Notes: generated by a model from the letters alone, not told the origin. Counted from the first letter of the stretch, positions 25,806-36,139 are shown. The stretch: DNA of 64,000 nucleotides from CBDFMR01 sp965249765 (GCA_965249765.1 CBDFMR010000005.1:310001-374000), one strand, 5' to 3'. Translations and numbers: made by a program.

Positions 25806-26046
25806 GTCTTCATTTTTATCTTTTTTTTTTTGAAAAATTCGTTTCAATATTTCTGACATATTGTAGTATCCTTTGGTGGGTGTTTTTGTGACACGAATAC
25901 AGATGTTTTTGGAAATTTTTAAAGAAAGGTAGTTCGAATACTATATAAATAGCTTCGGATAGTAGAATTGCAATTCGTCAAGACAATTATCATTGTACAC
26001 TTGAAGAACAGCAATCATATTAAAAAAATGCCTAATATGATAATAA
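25806..26046. other. Spacer upstream of the penicillin-binding protein gene
   Basis: AT-rich, no gene. TAATTTTG at 26053-26060 just downstream matches a -7 element but is only 8 bases before the internal ATG at 26068, so its meaning is unclear. Confidence 0.35.
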
Positions 26047-28575
26047 ATGCCTAATTTTGCGAATTGCATGACTTCAAAAAAAAAGAAACAAAAGACTGGA
26101 TCTAACACATTAGTTAAATGGGTGTGGGTGAGTTTAGTGGCCGCTGTTCTCGTATTGCTTGCAGTATTTGTAATAATCTCGACGACCATGATTCCTGATG
26201 CAGAAGATCTCGAGAACCCTAAGTACGAGCAAGCAAGTATCGTCTATGCATCGGACGGACCTGAGCTGGGGAGGTATTATACTGACAATCGAGTGTGGGC
26301 AACATTCGACGAACTCAATCCTCACATTGTCAACGCACTCATCGCTACCGAAGATGAGAGATTCTACGAACATAATGGCATAGATGCTCGCAGCACCTTA
26401 AGAGCTGTTGTGTTTCTTGGGAGTAAGGGAGGAGCCAGTACAATTACACAACAATTGGCTAAGCAGTTCTTTACTAAAAGATCAAGTTCATTTGTCAGAC
26501 GTGTATGGCAGAAAATGAAAGAATGGGTCATTGCAGCTGAGTTTGAAAAAAGGTATACTAAAGAGGAGATCCTTGCGATGTACCTCAATAAGTTTGATTT
26601 TACCAATAATTCGCATGGGATAAGTGCGGCATCCAAGACGTATTTTTCTAAAGATCAGTCAGAACTCTCTATCGATCAGGCGGCCATTCTTGTCGGCATG
26701 CTCAAGAATCCTTCTACTTATAACCCTAAGAAGTTTCCGGAGAACGCCCTCAATAGAAGAAATGTGGTCATGGGACAGATGAAGAGGAATGGGATGATCA
26801 GCAGTGATAAGTACAATGAACTCAAAGAGAACCCTATTGACAATTCAGGATTTAGAAGAGAGCATCACGCCAAGGGACTGGCTCCCTATTTCAGGCAGGA
26901 ACTTACCAAATACCTCAAGGACCTTATAGCCGATGGGCTTCTACGCAAGCCCGATGGTAGTAATTACAATATCTATCAAGATGGTCTGAAAGTTTACACT
27001 ACAATAGATTCCAGGATGCAAATACACGCCGAGACAGCAGCATGGGATCATATGACCAAAATTCAAGAAAAGTATTTTCGAGTCTGGAAGGACCAGGACC
27101 CCTGGACATATAACGCTGACAAGAAGCAGCTTAGTCAACGGAAGGCTTCATTTAATAGACTGGTAACTGAGACTGAACGGTATAAATCGATTAGAACTAG
27201 GTATCTCAATAATGTTTGTCAGTCGATAATGGATGGCATAGATAATACTCGTCTCAGAGATATTGATATCTCTAGAATGCTTAAAGAAGAAAAGAGTAAG
27301 GGCCACCTCAAGAAGCTACGTCGACAAAAGACCATAAGTGCTAGTCAGGAAAAGGTCTATAAAAAAATTATGAGTAGTGAGTATTGGCCAAGATTAAAGA
27401 AGGCTTGGGTTTCATTTCAAAAGAACGTCAAGTTTGCGTTCAACAGAAAGAGAGAAATGAGAGTGTTTGCCTATGTCGATGGCGGTGAGAAGACCATAGA
27501 AATGACGCCCCTTGATTCAATAAAATACCACCGGATGCACATGCAACTTGGATCGATGAGTATCGATCCCAAGACTGGTCAGGTGAAGACATGGGTAGGA
27601 GGAATAAATTTTAAGCACTTTCAATATGATCATGTCAACGACGGCAATAGAAGACAGGTCGGATCCACATTCAAGCCTTTCCTATATACGTCAGCCATCT
27701 CCAATCTTGCCATTTCTCCATGTCACCAAGTGAGAGATGAGAAGCAAACAATACATGCAGGTGATGCTGATTTCCCTTCGATGAAGTCATGGTCTCCGGC
27801 AAATTCTGACAATAAATATACTGGAGAGATTCTCACTTTAAAAGACGGACTTAAGAAATCAAAGAACACAGTTTCGGTATGGCTGATGAAGCAATTGGGG
27901 AATGTGGAGATAGTTCGTGACCTCGTGAGTGACATGGGTATTCCCAAGGAGAAAATTCCAAAGTATCCATCTATATGTCTAGGTACTCCTGATCTCTCGG
28001 TCATTGAGATGACAGGTGCCTATACTACATTTGCCAATGAAGGAGTATTTACCAAGCCCATCTTTGTGGAGGAGATAAGAGATAAAAATGATAGACTGCT
28101 ATTCAAAGCAATCCCAGAGCAGAAAAAAGTTCTTAGTGATGATGTCACTTATGTGATGGTAGACATGCTTGTTAATAACGTATCTCAGTTTTCTGATCAG
28201 CTTTCTTCTCAATTTGGGGGAAAGACGGGAACTACAGATGATTATAGAGATGGATGGTTTATGGGTGTAACACCCAATCTCATTGTAGGTACATGGGTAG
28301 GAGGCGAGGATCAGTGGATACACTTTAAGCGTATTGGTGATGGAGCTGGTAGTGTCATGGCTCGACCATTCTTTTTTGATTTCATGAAAAAGGTGGAATC
28401 AGATACTAGCATTGACTATGACTCAGGCGCTCGCTTTCATAAACCAGAAGATCTGCAGATAGAGATTAATTGTAGTCTTTATGCGGAGCTCACAAAGGAC
28501 AAGGAAGACTCAGATAGTGAAGAACCTAAAAAGACTGGTAATCTTGATGAGGAATTTGAAGAAGAATTACATTAG
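26047..28575 (+). CDS. Class A penicillin-binding protein (transglycosylase/transpeptidase)
   Basis: 842 residues, or 835 from the second ATG at 26068, which gives the more usual short lysine-rich cytoplasmic tail. One membrane helix (about 24-45) precedes a GT51 glycosyltransferase with catalytic Glu102 in ATEDERFYEHNGID and GGASTITQQLAKQ. The penicillin-binding domain has Ser540-Thr-Phe-Lys (VGSTFKPF), Ser605-Lys-Asn and Lys726-Thr-Gly. This bifunctional enzyme polymerises glycan strands and cross-links peptides in the periplasm. A charged insertion of about 130 residues between the domains (roughly 350-480) is typical of Bacteroidota PBP1A. The C-terminus is acidic. It converges on the DUF4290 gene with 11 bases between stops. 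Confidence 0.93.
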   Translation: MPNFANCMTSKKKKQKTGSNTLVKWVWVSLVAAVLVLLAVFVIISTTMIPDAEDLENPKYEQASIVYASDGPELGRYYTDNRVWATFDELNPHIVNALIATEDERFYEHNGIDARSTLRAVVFLGSKGGASTITQQLAKQFFTKRSSSFVRRVWQKMKEWVIAAEFEKRYTKEEILAMYLNKFDFTNNSHGISAASKTYFSKDQSELSIDQAAILVGMLKNPSTYNPKKFPENALNRRNVVMGQMKRNGMISSDKYNELKENPIDNSGFRREHHAKGLAPYFRQELTKYLKDLIADGLLRKPDGSNYNIYQDGLKVYTTIDSRMQIHAETAAWDHMTKIQEKYFRVWKDQDPWTYNADKKQLSQRKASFNRLVTETERYKSIRTRYLNNVCQSIMDGIDNTRLRDIDISRMLKEEKSKGHLKKLRRQKTISASQEKVYKKIMSSEYWPRLKKAWVSFQKNVKFAFNRKREMRVFAYVDGGEKTIEMTPLDSIKYHRMHMQLGSMSIDPKTGQVKTWVGGINFKHFQYDHVNDGNRRQVGSTFKPFLYTSAISNLAISPCHQVRDEKQTIHAGDADFPSMKSWSPANSDNKYTGEILTLKDGLKKSKNTVSVWLMKQLGNVEIVRDLVSDMGIPKEKIPKYPSICLGTPDLSVIEMTGAYTTFANEGVFTKPIFVEEIRDKNDRLLFKAIPEQKKVLSDDVTYVMVDMLVNNVSQFSDQLSSQFGGKTGTTDDYRDGWFMGVTPNLIVGTWVGGEDQWIHFKRIGDGAGSVMARPFFFDFMKKVESDTSIDYDSGARFHKPEDLQIEINCSLYAELTKDKEDSDSEEPKKTGNLDEEFEEELH

Positions 28576-28586
28576 TTTTTAACCTT

Positions 28587-29240
28587 CTATTTATGACGAC
28601 GATCGTTTTTCTTCCGTCCTTTACCTTTACCTTTGTGCTTGTTGTCAGGTTTTCTACGTCGTGGAGGATGTGAATTTTTGTAGAAGTCAAGTGCGATGTC
28701 TTCACCTAGTACGATGGATCCTTTTGATAGTCGTTTAAGATCAATTTTTATATTGTCTTCACTGACGTAGTGATCGGAATTCCATGTTTTGTAAGCCATT
28801 TTCATAAATGATCCTATGACAATTTTAAACTCTTCTTTCTTATCACCCTCTTCCAATGCGTCGCACTTAGCTATAAGACTTAGGATCATCTGTCCATAGT
28901 GACGATTCTTTTTGTCGTTGTCAGGGTATTGAAGTCTTTCAGGAGCCACTTTCTTTTCTGGATCTATCTCCACACCTTCAGGGGGTGTAACATCTAGATT
29001 ATATTCTGCTATCCTAAATAGATGCTTCCACAACTTATCCTTGCTATCCAATGAACTTTTGCTTTGTGGATTCATCTGATGCATGAGCAGTACCACTCTC
29101 TCCACAAATGCCTGACGATCTTCTTTCTTCTCGATAGTCCGTGCATGAGCAATAAGCTTTTGCACACTACGACCATACTCAGGAATGATGAGGTGTTCTC
29201 GTTGTGAGTTGTACTCCATGTCTATTGTATCGTGTCCCAT
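28587..29240 (-). CDS. DUF4290 family protein
   Basis: 217 residues of a family conserved in Bacteroidota with no assigned function. The opening MEYNSQREHLIIPEYGRSVQKLI and the block HLFRIAEYNLDVTPPEG are diagnostic. The C-terminal 30 residues are very basic (KHKGKGKGRKKNDRRHK), suggesting contact with nucleic acid or ribosomes. It follows glmS by a single base, so both are cotranscribed; this pairing is common in the phylum. A second ATG at residue 8 matches the usual family start. Confidence 0.85.
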   Translation of the reverse strand: MGHDTIDMEYNSQREHLIIPEYGRSVQKLIAHARTIEKKEDRQAFVERVVLLMHQMNPQSKSSLDSKDKLWKHLFRIAEYNLDVTPPEGVEIDPEKKVAPERLQYPDNDKKNRHYGQMILSLIAKCDALEEGDKKEEFKIVIGSFMKMAYKTWNSDHYVSEDNIKIDLKRLSKGSIVLGEDIALDFYKNSHPPRRRKPDNKHKGKGKGRKKNDRRHK

Positions 29241-29241
29241 T

Positions 29242-31080
29242 TTATTCTACTGTTACTGATTTAGCTAAATTTCTTGGTTGGTCAACATTGCATCCTCTCA
29301 TTACCGCTATATGGTAAGACAACAATTGTAAAGGTATTACTGACAATAAAGGAGTAAGCGGATCTTCTGTCTCGGGAATTTCAATACAATAATCGGCAAT
29401 TTCTTTTATAGATTTGTCACCATCTGAAACAATAGCTATAACAATGCCTTTTCTTGCTTTTACTTCCTGCACATTAGAGAAGATCTTTTCATAAGCACTC
29501 TTATTGGTTGCAATGACCACTACTGGCATATTCTCGTCGATCAATGCTATAGGACCGTGCTTCATCTCAGCAGCTGGATAACCTTCAGCATGGATGTAGG
29601 ATATTTCTTTCAACTTAAGCGCACCTTCGAGAGCAACTGGAAAGTTGTACCCTCTACCTAGATACAATGCATTGTTGGCATCTTTTATTTCTGACGCTAT
29701 ATATTTTATCTGCTGATTAAGCTCCAGCACTTTTTTTACTTTGTCAGGAATGCTCTCAAGGGCATACAACAATCTTCTGTAGTAACCCTCAGAGATAGTC
29801 CCTCGGCGGTGACCAAGATTTAAGGCCATCAATGTCAGTACTACCAGTTGACTTGTAAAAGCTTTAGTAGACGCTACACCAATTTCAGGACCCGCGTGGG
29901 TATAACTGCCACAGTCCGTATATCTAGCAATTGAAGATCCTACGACATTGACAATTCCATAGATTAACGAACCCCTATCTTTTGCCATTTCCAAGGCCGC
30001 CAATGTATCTGCTGTTTCTCCTGATTGCGATAAGGCTACTACTACATCATCTTCGTCCAGTATCGGATTTCTGTATCTTAGTTCTGATGCATATTCTACT
30101 TCTGTTCGTATTCGGGCTAGTTCTTCAAATAGGTATTCACCTATTAATCCAGCATGCCACGAGGTGCCACAGGCTGCTATGACAATTCTATGAGCTTTCT
30201 CGAGCTTGTGGATATACCCTTGCATGCCTCCTACTACTACCCATCCTTCGTGAGCATTAATCCGACCACGCATGCTTTCCCCTATTGATGACTCTTGCTG
30301 GTAGATTTCCTTAAGCATAAAATGATCAAAGCCACCTTTTTCCAGTTCTTCCAGCTTAAGGTCTATTTCTTCAACTTCAGGATTTTGTAACTTGTTATCA
30401 ATGGTCTTTATCGTATACTTTCCGTGTCTATTGATAGTAATGATCTCCTCGTCATTGAGATAAATTACCTTATTAGTATACTTAATAATGGGTGTGGCGT
30501 CTGAGGCGAGAAAATACTCATCTTCGCCGATGCCCAATACTAGTGGACTTGACTTTCTTGCTCCAACAAGTTTGTCAGGATTTGATTGCTCGCAAACAAC
30601 AATAGCGTATGCCCCCACCGCCTTTTCGAGAGCCTTTCTTACTGCTTCTTCCAGGGACAAATTGTCTCTGTTTTTATATTCTTCGATTAGATGTACAAGT
30701 ACTTCAGTGTCGGTGTCACTGATGAATTTATGACCGAGATCCTCGAGAGCTTTTTTTAATGTACTATAATTCTCGATGATTCCATTGTGCACGAGGGCTA
30801 TTGTGCCATCACCACTTGTCTGTGGATGAGCATTGACGTCGTTAGGTTCTCCGTGAGTTGCCCATCTAGTATGACCGATTCCCACGGTACCCGTAGTATC
30901 ATTGGTTGACGCCAAGTTCTCCAATTCCAGTACTTTGCCTTTTTTCTTGTAGGTGTGCATCTCACCATTTATAATGCTCACACCGGCACTGTCATAGCCA
31001 CGGTATTCCAGTCTTTTAAGACCTTCTAATACGATAGGATAAGCTTGTTGTTTTCCGATGTATGCAACTATTCCACACAT
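29242..31080 (-). CDS. glmS: Glutamine-fructose-6-phosphate aminotransferase (isomerizing)
   Basis: 612 residues. Makes glucosamine-6-phosphate from fructose-6-phosphate and glutamine, the first step to UDP-GlcNAc for peptidoglycan and LPS. N-terminal glutamine amidotransferase with Cys2 as nucleophile (MCGIVAYIG), YRGYDSAG and IGHTRWATHGEPNDVNAHP. Two SIS domains follow: ACGTSWHAGLIGEYLFE, SQSGETADTLAAL, and GRGYNFPVALEGALKLKEISYIHAEGYPAAEMKHGPIALI. The end DQPRNLAKSVTVE is the usual C-terminus. No glmS ribozyme is expected or seen, since the gene lies inside an operon 10 bases behind the DUF4270 gene. Confidence 0.97.
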   Translation of the reverse strand: MCGIVAYIGKQQAYPIVLEGLKRLEYRGYDSAGVSIINGEMHTYKKKGKVLELENLASTNDTTGTVGIGHTRWATHGEPNDVNAHPQTSGDGTIALVHNGIIENYSTLKKALEDLGHKFISDTDTEVLVHLIEEYKNRDNLSLEEAVRKALEKAVGAYAIVVCEQSNPDKLVGARKSSPLVLGIGEDEYFLASDATPIIKYTNKVIYLNDEEIITINRHGKYTIKTIDNKLQNPEVEEIDLKLEELEKGGFDHFMLKEIYQQESSIGESMRGRINAHEGWVVVGGMQGYIHKLEKAHRIVIAACGTSWHAGLIGEYLFEELARIRTEVEYASELRYRNPILDEDDVVVALSQSGETADTLAALEMAKDRGSLIYGIVNVVGSSIARYTDCGSYTHAGPEIGVASTKAFTSQLVVLTLMALNLGHRRGTISEGYYRRLLYALESIPDKVKKVLELNQQIKYIASEIKDANNALYLGRGYNFPVALEGALKLKEISYIHAEGYPAAEMKHGPIALIDENMPVVVIATNKSAYEKIFSNVQEVKARKGIVIAIVSDGDKSIKEIADYCIEIPETEDPLTPLLSVIPLQLLSYHIAVMRGCNVDQPRNLAKSVTVE

Positions 31081-31090
31081 AACAATTATA

Positions 31091-32455
31091 TTATGGATTG
31101 GTAAAAGCTAATTTAAGTTTAAGTGGGTAAGTAGAGTGACCTGAGCCAAAGATAATACTCCTGGCTGGATTTTCAGAAGTTCCCAGAGCCGAAAGTATTA
31201 GATTGGCATCCATGGTTGAATCACTCATGAGTTGATTTACATGATTCGTAATGCTCATTTTGTACTTCATGATTATCGCACCTTGATCATCAGTAACCAA
31301 CTCAAGGTTGCCCCCAAATAGCAATTCTATATTTCCAATACCGAAACTAGGATTGGCGGACAAGTTTACATCTTCAATAATCTGCCTTCCGTTTTCGCCC
31401 TCAAAGCTTGCAACGAGGTTGGACAATGGGTGGTATAATTCAAGATCATCTGGCATCAGTTCTGCTAACGTAAATTCTAGTTCTGCATAGTTAAGTAGGC
31501 GGTCACTAAAATCTCTTACACCACTAAGGTCTATCGATGTTCGTACCCCAGCCATTCCTTGGATAAACAATAGACTGTCACCCATATCTGTGTCATTGAG
31601 AAAATCTTCAACAACAGAACCTGTATAGTCATGGACAAATTCACTATGCCTTATTCCACCTATCAAATAATCAAATCTCTTACGTGTGTCTTCTCCTAAT
31701 GTGTCGACGTAGAATATGGAAAGTCTATTTGCACCTACGGTGCTTTGGGTGACACTCAGATCTACGCCAAACATTGAATTGATGGTTTCTGTGCTTAAGT
31801 GAAATCCGAAAATATTTTCTACAAAGGCAGAATCGCTCGAGGCTATGTCCTCATTATCAAGCAGCATCTGACCAAAGTTATCGTCTAGTCGTATTCTGAG
31901 ACTTGGTTCTACCTTTATTGTGTCGTCATTGATATAGTCATTAATCCATACAGAGTCTATTCCAGTAATCCTCATGTATGATTGAGAACCTAGTGGCATC
32001 ATATCATAATCAAAGATCTCAGAAGAATATATGGAATCCAGATCTATCATTTTTTCACTGATCTGATTGACCGCAATATCATGGCTTTCCATATCGGAGC
32101 CATAGTTACCTATCGTATCCAATTTAATGATGAGAACAATGGAGTCCATAACTGCATCCTTAAAAATAGGATCAACAAGCTGCCTAGCACCGACATATAG
32201 GTCTGAGGAAGTTTTTCCAAAAAATGGTTCGTCAATAGTACCCATCATAAACGTCTGTGCGCCGGTGCCAGTACGATAAGTCAGTACACTATCACCACGG
32301 ACGGTCATAGCTTTAACAGAAATCGTGTCAGTAAAATCGACCGACAAATCTTCATTTCCTAGTAGGTCTGACCCTATAACGGAGTCCTTTCTACAACTCG
32401 AAACCCCAATAAGCACAGCTGCTAATAAGGTAAAAAAAACTATCTTCAAATTCAT
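31091..32455 (-). CDS. DUF4270 family lipoprotein
   Basis: 454 residues. A signal peptide with lipobox VLIGVSSCRKDS (Cys21) makes it a lipoprotein. Family blocks include SVIGSDLLGNEDLSVDFTDTISV, RTGTGAQTFMMGTIDEPFFGKTSSDLYVGARQ and a C-terminal VNQLMSDSTMDANLILSALGTSENPARSIIFGSG. DUF4270 is confined to Bacteroidota and its role is unknown; a surface or periplasmic beta-rich protein is likely. It sits between the glycogen-synthase-like gene (12-base gap) and glmS in one operon. Confidence 0.88.
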   Translation of the reverse strand: MNLKIVFFTLLAAVLIGVSSCRKDSVIGSDLLGNEDLSVDFTDTISVKAMTVRGDSVLTYRTGTGAQTFMMGTIDEPFFGKTSSDLYVGARQLVDPIFKDAVMDSIVLIIKLDTIGNYGSDMESHDIAVNQISEKMIDLDSIYSSEIFDYDMMPLGSQSYMRITGIDSVWINDYINDDTIKVEPSLRIRLDDNFGQMLLDNEDIASSDSAFVENIFGFHLSTETINSMFGVDLSVTQSTVGANRLSIFYVDTLGEDTRKRFDYLIGGIRHSEFVHDYTGSVVEDFLNDTDMGDSLLFIQGMAGVRTSIDLSGVRDFSDRLLNYAELEFTLAELMPDDLELYHPLSNLVASFEGENGRQIIEDVNLSANPSFGIGNIELLFGGNLELVTDDQGAIIMKYKMSITNHVNQLMSDSTMDANLILSALGTSENPARSIIFGSGHSTYPLKLKLAFTNP

Positions 32456-32467
32456 TTGATTAATATG

Positions 32468-33277
32468 TCAACCTATTAAGTCATTGTAAAGCTGCAGGCT
32501 AGCTGCGACGCTTTCTTCTATATCTTCAACATAGCTTAGACTAGTACCTTTTAATGCTTTGATTGAAGAATTGACAGCGGCGGGTAGCTTCTTTGATCCT
32601 GAAATGACAGCATCTGAACTTGCTATTCCTCCATTGAGGAGTGATATTTTCTTCCCACTTTTGAATGCATTCAATTCCTTCTGGTCCAAATCATTAATCG
32701 CAGCTATGTCAAGGAATCTATTGGTAAACGTTGACTCGTAACTGTTGTTGTATGCAGAGTATACAACTTTTGAGTTTTGAAAAATAGGCTCATTGCTATA
32801 TACGGTCCTCAGATATACTGGAATCAATGATGTCATCCAGCCATGACAATGAATAACGTCAGGTGGCCAGCCAAATTTTTTGACAGTTTCCATCACTCCT
32901 TTGCAGAAAAAAACCATACGATCTTCGTTGTCTTCAAATGGCTCTTCCTTCTCGCTATCAAAAATGAACTTTCTCTTAAAGAACTCATCATTATCTAAAA
33001 AGTAAACCTGCATCCTTGCTCCCGGCAGGGAGGCAACTTTAATTATCAGTGGATAATCTTCGTCATCTACAATGATGTTCATTCCTGATAAACGAACTAC
33101 CTCATGCAGTCTATGCCGTCTCTCATTGATGACTCCATACTTCGGCATGAGAACCCTTATTTCCATTCCACTTTCTTGGGTCTTCTGTGGAAGCTGTCTT
33201 ACTAAGTCTGAGATTTCGCCTAGTGTAGTATATGGATTCATCTCCTGGGTGACAAATAACACTCTTTTCTTACTCAT
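32468..33277 (-). CDS. Glycogen/starch synthase-like protein, GT5 N-terminal domain only
   Basis: 269 residues matching only the N-terminal Rossmann half of GT5 glycogen synthases: KRVLFVTQEMNPYTTLGEISDLVRQLPQ, RVLMPKYGVINERRHRLHEVVRLSG, and PDVIHCHGWMTSLIPVYLR. The canonical KxGGL of active enzymes reads TTLGEIS here, and the C-terminal catalytic half with its nucleotide-sugar site is absent. This is the normal form of the short family seen next to DUF4270 in Bacteroidota, so it is not a truncation. Catalysis as glycogen synthase is doubtful. The gene leads the operon to DUF4290. Confidence 0.85.
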   Translation of the reverse strand: MSKKRVLFVTQEMNPYTTLGEISDLVRQLPQKTQESGMEIRVLMPKYGVINERRHRLHEVVRLSGMNIIVDDEDYPLIIKVASLPGARMQVYFLDNDEFFKRKFIFDSEKEEPFEDNEDRMVFFCKGVMETVKKFGWPPDVIHCHGWMTSLIPVYLRTVYSNEPIFQNSKVVYSAYNNSYESTFTNRFLDIAAINDLDQKELNAFKSGKKISLLNGGIASSDAVISGSKKLPAAVNSSIKALKGTSLSYVEDIEESVAASLQLYNDLIG

Positions 33278-33329
33278 ATATCTATTGGTCGCCGATCGAC
33301 ATCGGGATTTGATTTACAAAAATGGAGTG

Positions 33330-33337
33330 CAAAGATA
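33330..33337 (-). promoter_or_regulatory. -7 promoter element of the glycogen-synthase-like operon
   Basis: On the minus strand TATCTTTG (33337-33330) is followed by CACTCC, a strong match to the Bacteroidota -7 box TAnnTTTG with the frequent GC-rich initiation stretch. It lies about 50 bases upstream of the ATG. No clear TTG is seen at -33. Confidence 0.5.
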
Positions 33338-33444
33338 CGTTTTTTAACTGTAAATCTTCGAGATGGTTGAGAATGGGCAGGGCAATCGCAAGAACACATT
33401 ATAAATAAAAAACAATATGTTGATCTTGTAGAAAAAACAAGGTC

Positions 33445-33810
33445 ATGAAGAAAGTTCAAAACGAAGCTGTCAACTTATTAGGCAAGCATTTTTCCAAACT
33501 TGAGGATCCACGAGGACGTAGAGGGCGGTTACATAAGTTTCAAGACATCCTAATTATAGGCATCTTAGCTACGATATGTGGTGCTGATGAATGGACTGAA
33601 ATGGAGGATTATGCTGTGAACAAACAAGATTTTTTATCAGGAATATTGGAGCTTCCTAATGGTGTACCATCGCATGACACATTTGGACGAGTTTTCGGTT
33701 TGGTAGATCCTGATACATTTCAAAAATACTTTAGTCCTTGGATTCAGGATTTATGTGATTTATGCGGTGAAGTGGTGAACATAGATGGCAAGCAATTACG
33801 TCGTTCCTAT
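33445..33810 (+). pseudogene. ISAs1 transposase, N-terminal part
   Basis: Residues MKKVQNEAVNLLGKHFSKLEDPRGRRG, the H-repeat-associated N-terminal domain (DILIIGILATICGADEWTEMEDYA, VPSHDTFGRVFGLVDPDTF) and the first catalytic segment VVNIDGKQLRRSY with its Asp. The frame then enters the IS66 terminal repeat and stops after four foreign codons at 33825. Confidence 0.85.
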
Positions 33811-33982
33811 GTAAGTACTCAATAGTCAACCAAAAAAGGAATTGAGATCATAAATCAAAAGAAGAATTGAGATCATAAACCAAAGAAGGAAATTGAACGT
33901 TAAATAAGTACGACCGTGAATAGATAATAGAGTAAAAAGCTCAATTATCAGTCAAGAGAAACAAAGATCAAGAACTAAACTA

Positions 33983-34525
33983 CTATCGGCTAAAGACCGA
34001 TAGGTTTGATTTCGCCTAAAGGCGACTAAAGTTACTTTACAGTTGTGAATTCTTCGTTCTCATTTCCATTGTTATCTTGATTTTTGATGTATCCCATTAT
34101 TACTTCATCTGTTATATTTCCTGATGTAGCTACAAAATACCCTCGTGCCCAAACGTGCCGACCCCAGAATAATCTTGATATCTGTTTATTCTCCTGCATT
34201 AGTTTGTACGAACTTTTACCCTTCAAATACTGGACTAACTTTGAAATGGCTAAATGTGGAGGTACACTAACAAACAGGTGAACATGTTCTCTCGAAACAT
34301 GTCCACGTATTATCTCAACATCTTGTCGTTTACATATCTCTCTTACTAATTCTCGCACCCGTATTCCAATCTGGCCTCCCAATACTTCCTTCCTATACTT
34401 TGTGATCCATACTATATGGTATTTACAGTCGTATGTTGTATGTGATGTCTTTCGGTAATTCTGTACCACACAAAAATATAAAACTAAAGTCTTCGCCTAA
34501 AGGCGAGGGATTTTCCCCCAGAGTG
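33983..34525 (-). mobile_element. IS200/IS605-type element inserted in the IS66 element
   Basis: A compact single-gene element. Identical hairpins TCGCC-TAAA-GGCGA lie at both ends (34012-34025 and 34493-34506), with a further CTATCGG/CCGATAG hairpin at 33983-34003 outside the tnpA 3' end. Such subterminal hairpins are what TnpA recognises. Exact ends are not defined; IS200 elements leave no duplication. Confidence 0.8.
34032..34469 (-). CDS. tnpA: IS200/IS605 family transposase TnpA (intact)
   Basis: 145 residues of a Y1 HUH transposase that cuts and joins single-stranded DNA at hairpin ends. The HUH pair is His62-Val-His64 in REHVHLFVSVPP, and the nucleophile is Tyr127 with Gln131 in GYIKNQ, the same Tyr number as in IS608 TnpA. 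The start YDCKYHIVWITKYRKEVL is classic. No stops or frameshifts; this is the only transposase in the window that appears functional. The C-terminal tail after Gln131 is acidic and short. No tnpB accompanies it. Confidence 0.95.
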   Translation of the reverse strand: MVQNYRKTSHTTYDCKYHIVWITKYRKEVLGGQIGIRVRELVREICKRQDVEIIRGHVSREHVHLFVSVPPHLAISKLVQYLKGKSSYKLMQENKQISRLFWGRHVWARGYFVATSGNITDEVIMGYIKNQDNNGNENEEFTTVK

Positions 34526-34526
34526 A

Positions 34527-36139
34527 GACATTAATATACCGGGATTCCGAAAAGAATTACTGGAAGAGCCCTATGTTCATTTTTTGCATGAACAGATAAA
34601 TAAAGGATTTGCGCAAATAGAAAAGCTGTCAAAAAAGGTTGAAGAACTAGAAGCTGAAATCAGGAAATTGAAGAAGCTGCCAAAGAAGCCTACTATCAAG
34701 GCGAGTCAACTGGATAAGAATAAAAATAAGAATAAAGGAAAGGGGAGCCGTACAAGTGGAAAACGGAATAAGAAGTCGTCGCTAAAAATTCACGAGACCA
34801 AAGAGATCAAAATCACAGGATTAGGGGAAGGCTGGAAATTAATAGCTGGAAATTAATAGGTCATCAGAAACACATCAGACAGGATATTATAATAAGGGCC
34901 AATAATATCGAGTATAAATTAGAAAAATGGAAGGGTCCAAAAGGAGAGATCCGAATAGCGGAGCTACCTATACATTTACAAAACACCCATTTTGGTCCGA
35001 GATTAAAAGCCTTTATCCTCCACCAATATTATGAGTGTGGTGTGACCCAGCCGCTACTTCTGACCTCACTGAAAGACTATGGGATAGATATATCATCTGG
35101 ACAGATCAGCTTTATATTAACAGAAGATAAACAGTCTTTTCACATAGAAAAGGCATCCTTGTTATCTAAAGGAATAGAATTGGGGGAAGAATTGCGCACT
35201 GATGATACAGGAGCAAGACATGAGTTTAGGAATGGGTTTTGTAATTGCATCAATTCCTCATTGTTTACCTACTTTACGACAACGTTTTCAAAAAGTCGTA
35301 TCAATTTTCTGGAAATACTGCGTCAGTCAAGAAGAGATTATCAAATCAATGAAACGAGCCTTTCGTATGTTAAAAGAGAAAAATTTGCAAGCAAATATTA
35401 CCGGATACTAAGGCAAAGTTATGAAAGTGGTGAGCGAATCTTTGAAGACAAAACGAGCTTAGAAAATTATTTTAACCGCGAGGGAATAACGGCCCAATAC
35501 GTCATCAGACAAATAACAGAAGCCTTGTTAATAGGAACTATTGTGGCCCATGGATTTGACCCTAATACTGTGATTCACTCAGACGGAGCAGGTCAGTTCA
35601 ATTTATTTGTCCATTCACTATGTTGGAAGCATGCCGAAAGACCTCTGGTAAAACTCAAAAGTTATAATCCAGTTCAACAATCACAATTAGTAAATAAAAA
35701 GACAGCTTTCTGGATGATGTATCAATCACTTAAAGCATACAAGCAAAATCCTGATGATGATTTAGTTGTCAAACTAAAGAAACAATTTGATTCCCTTTGC
35801 GAACCTGTAGTCAACTATGCTTCACTAAATCAGCTATTGGAAAAATTGAGAGAAAACAAAGACCAGCTTCTGGTGGTACTTCTTCGACCTAATAGTTCTT
35901 TGCACAACAATGATTCGGAAAGAGACATCCGCGAATATGTCAAAAGAAGAAAGATAAGTGCAGGAACCAGAAGTGAAAATGGCAGATTGGCAAGAGATAC
36001 TTTTTTGTCACTGAAAAAAACCTGTAGAAAGTTAGAAATATCTTTCTGGGATTATCTTCAGGATCGACTTCAAAACCTTAACAATATCCCCACGCTAAGC
36101 GAAATAATGACCCAAAAATATCAACTATCCTTGGGATAA
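34527..36139 (+). pseudogene. IS66 family transposase, frameshifted by a 14-bp duplication
   Basis: The first part (34527-34858 in frame, first possible start TTG 34584) encodes the coiled-coil N-terminus (IEKLSKKVEELEAEIRKLKKL, PTIKASQLDKN). At 34831-34858 the sequence GCTGGAAATTAATA occurs twice; removing one copy restores a continuous frame through GWKLIGHQKHIRQDI, LHQYYECGVTQPLLL and the DDE core (DDTGARHEFRNGFCN, IHSDGAGQFN, NNDSERDIREYVKRRKISAGTRS). The 5' end lacks an ATG because the IS200 element sits there. Both lesions inactivate it. Confidence 0.85.

Noticed and set aside
31081..31090. glmS ribozyme
   Set aside because: glmS is mid-operon with a 10-base gap, too short for the ribozyme.
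35202..35411. Alternative plus-frame ORF within the IS66 transposase
   Set aside because: The overlapping frame has the catalytic IS66 motifs; this one is a shadow.
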